NCBI GenBank assembly: GCA_029204225.1
Contig: CM055102.1
Coordinates: forward strand, 24,335,390-24,399,389
Length of the DNA stretch: 64,000 bases
From: Diphasiastrum complanatum
Taxonomy: Eukaryota; Streptophyta; Lycopodiopsida; Lycopodiales; Lycopodiaceae
Reading direction: 5' to 3'
Shown here: positions 61,582-64,000 of the stretch, one piece after another
How positions within the stretch are numbered: the first letter of the stretch is position 1
Layout of the letters: every line of letters begins with the position of its first letter
The notes under the pieces: model-generated
Database searches by the model: none
Told to the model about the DNA's origin: nothing
The model's input: only the letters and a program-made list of their open reading frames with translations
Position numbers and translations under genes: made by a program

Positions 61582-63070
61582 AACAAGTTCATCTTCTAGT
61601 TCTATAACCTCTGAAGATCATGAAGGTGGTATTTCGATCACTAATGACGAGCCGAATCTAGTTGAAAATCTGGAATTACATCGGATAGCAGTTATGAGCA
61701 AGTTCAAGAAAGCGTAAAGAGAGATCTAAGGTTTGAGATACGTATTCACCACCATCTCCTATGAAGCAGTCTTCTACACGTACATCACACAGTTTACCTA
61801 GATGGTATTATGTGACGATTAAGAGTGGTCAAATTATTGATGAGGCCGAGGCAAGTGACCAGGGAGCTATGAAATCGTCTAGGATAAGTAGATCACAGGA
61901 AGGAAGTGAATCACATTATGTTTTCATGGCAAATATTAGAGACAAATGATCCACATACTTTTGAAGAGACTTCAAAAGAAGATACCTGGAGACAAGCTAT
62001 GTATGAGGAGATGGATGCAATAATTAAAAATAAAACATGGGAACTCACGGAGTTACATTAAGGGAAAAGGCCTATTGGATGTAAATGGGCTTATAGGACA
62101 AAGTTCTAATCTAAGGATACTAATGCAATTCAAGGTGAGACTTGCTGCAAAAGGATAGGCTCAACGTGAAGGCATTGATTATGACGAGACCTTTGCAAGA
62201 GTTGCAAAGATGAATACCATGAGGACAATAGTAGCTTTGGTAGCTTATTTTGATTGGGACATTCTATAGATGGATGTCAATAGTGCTTTCTTGAATGGAT
62301 ATCTTGAAGAGGAAAACTATGTACGGAACATCCAAAGGGTTTTGTAGTCAAAGGAAACGAAAATATAATTTGCAAGTTAATGAAAGCCTTATATGGTTTC
62401 AAGTAGGCATCCAAGGCAAGATACAATAATTCACATATATTTTGAGAAGCTGAGCTTTCAGAAAGCAAGTTGGAGCATACATTATATGTGTTGGTTGAAA
62501 AAGACCAAATTGTTATTGTGGTACTTTATGTTGATGATCTTATTATTGAAGGTTCAGACAAGCAACTAATCAATAAAATCAAGAAAAAACTTTTTTCCAA
62601 GTTTGACATGAAGGATCTTGGAGCACTACAATCCTTTCTTAAAATTGAGGTTTGGAGATCTACACATCGTATATTCATTTCTCAATCTAAGTATGCAAGC
62701 TCATCAATTATTATCAAAATTCAAAGTGTCCAAGTGCTGACCAATTGCGACACCATATGATTCAAGTTTGAAGCTAACAAAAGCAGAAGATGATGAATGT
62801 GTAGATGAGATTTTGTACAAACAATTGTTCGGAAATCTTAATCACTTTACCGCTACTCCACCTGACATGTCTTACGTTGTTAGTATGTAAGTCAATACAT
62901 GTCAAGACCTAAGTTGGTACATTAAAGAGCAACTAAAAGGATTCTGTGATATATTCAAGGTACAATCAGATTTGGCATCCAGTATGGAACAAACTACAAC
63001 CATATGAAGTTACAAGGGTTTTTAAATGTTGATTCGGTGCATCTATGTGCTGAACATAGAAGATTAACAA
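61582..63070 (+). pseudogene. copia-G: integrase hinge, RT and decayed RNase H
   Basis: The Ser-rich hinge starts near 61585. RT from about 61970: WRQAMYEEMDAIIKNKTWEL, GCKWAYRTKF, DVNSAFLNGYLEEE and catalytic VVLYVDDLIIEGSD near 62520, then FDMKDLGALQSFL. Stops and frameshifts are frequent and the RNase H region is barely readable. It differs in sequence from copia-A, -B, -E and -F. Confidence 0.82.
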
Positions 63071-64000
63071 CAGGTTACTTGTAATCTTGGATCAAGGGCT
63101 ATCACACTGGAGTTCAAAGAAGCAGCCTACTATAGCATTAAATTGGATGGAAACTTCAATAGAGGAGTAATTTCTATCTTGAAACTGAGGAGAAACAAAG
63201 GAGCACAACACAAATTGGAGTAAGGTACCAACCTCGTGAAGGACAAGATACAGACATCAAGATGGCTACAACACTCAAAATTGATGCTTGTCTTCTAGAA
63301 TACGTAATTATACTTTTTCAAAAGCAGTTAGAATTTTCTAGAGACCTCTAGAATGCTGTGCAAATGTCAATGGAGAGCCTATCATTATTGAGGGGTTGCT
63401 AGGAGTCAATGGCTTTCATGTAGGGTGTTCCAATCATCTTCTAGACTGCTTTGGAGATGAGCAACACATCTAGGTGATGCCTTCTCCCACAAGCAACTTG
63501 TCCCTCAAGCAGTCTCTACAGGCTGGAGTCGAGTAGGAGGGTGAAGATATCCCTTCTAGAATCTTGAAAAAGTTGATTGCCCCAAGTTGGTGTAGACACT
63601 GTAAAATCTTTTAGGGCCTTTACATTATGTTGACCATTAGAAGCTTTCCAAGCTTTGCCATCTTAAGAGCTCTCATGAAATAGTATAAATAACTGATGTA
63701 GATAAGTTGTCTATTCTTTCCCAATAGAGTAGTTCTATCTAGTTGTGTGTCTAGTTGAATGTGCAAAGATCTTTTCCCTTAACACAATATGCCAAACCAG
63801 CCCAGAAAGCTAGCTCGACTTTGCAGGACACTTCTGGATCAAAACAGATTCAGAAAGAAAGGTGGGCCTCAAACTTCCAGCACAAGATTGCTTATGTAAA
63901 TTACCGTTGAGAAATTGTGTTTATCAAATAATTAGTAAATGGCAGGCTAACACTACATTTGTTTGGCTGCTTGACAGTTGAGTATTTCTGTTACATACCC
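63071..64000. other. No gene seen; possibly copia-G 3' LTR
   Basis: No coding content. TAGTATAAATAACTGATG near 63680 is TATA-like and would suit an LTR promoter, but no second LTR copy is in the window. Confidence 0.35.

Overview
Window type: nuclear DNA of a land plant with a large, retrotransposon-packed genome. Two host genes were recognised, both on the minus strand: the 5' part of a plastid beta-ketoacyl-ACP synthase II gene (KASII, left edge) and the last three exons of a plant CASP golgin gene (about 46.9-47.65 kb). Both have GT-AG introns. Intron 3 of KASII is 4.1 kb and holds a decayed Ty3/gypsy relic, and no upstream CASP exon is visible in the 16 kb to its right. Large introns, divergent old elements and many fragments fit a gymnosperm or another big-genome lineage, but the species cannot be read from the sequence.

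Layout: 1-7.1 kb KASII; 7.1-8.8 kb its upstream region with a tandem duplication, palindromes and a long hairpin; 8.8-11.6 kb 3' half of a chromodomain gypsy (gypsy-1, minus); 11.6-14.3 kb 3' end of copia-B and 3' half of copia-A (plus); 14.3-19.3 kb decayed fragments; 19.7-24.9 kb an unusual zone with a short-motif cluster, two unidentified ORFs and an unclassified transposase-like pseudogene; 24.9-26.3 kb a second gypsy (gypsy-2, minus); 26.3-31.8 kb no genes, with a 146-bp (GA)n and a G-quadruplex motif; 31.8-39.25 kb gypsy-1 5' half with a complete copia (copia-E) nested in its LTR; 39.25-42.8 kb 5' halves of copia-B and copia-A (minus); 42.8-46.9 kb no genes; 46.9-47.65 kb CASP exons; 48.6-49.2 kb LINE piece; 49.2-56.0 kb copia-F split by a gypsy-2-like insertion carrying a long antisense ORF; 56.7-61.6 kb three same-family LINE pieces in head-to-tail order separated by (CT)n tracts; 61.6-63.1 kb another decayed copia.

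Main structural conclusion: gypsy-1, copia-A and copia-B each appear as two halves on opposite strands about 27 kb apart, with all broken ends at only two points (about 11.59 kb and 39.25 kb). Flipping 11.59-39.25 kb puts all three back in one orientation; a GAAAC target duplication and the copia-A reading frame also match across the halves. The simplest reading is a 27.7-kb inversion (or an assembly flip) with sequence lost at both breakpoints.

Main biological candidates: a LINE family whose copies lie in (CT)n microsatellites and end in a hairpin with a compensatory base change; and an unclassified transposase-like family, present in two places, whose motifs (GIS...Y, LDES...VTLMN, GDLK...CLYC) resemble uncharacterised multicopy proteins of protists and fungi more than the usual plant transposase families.
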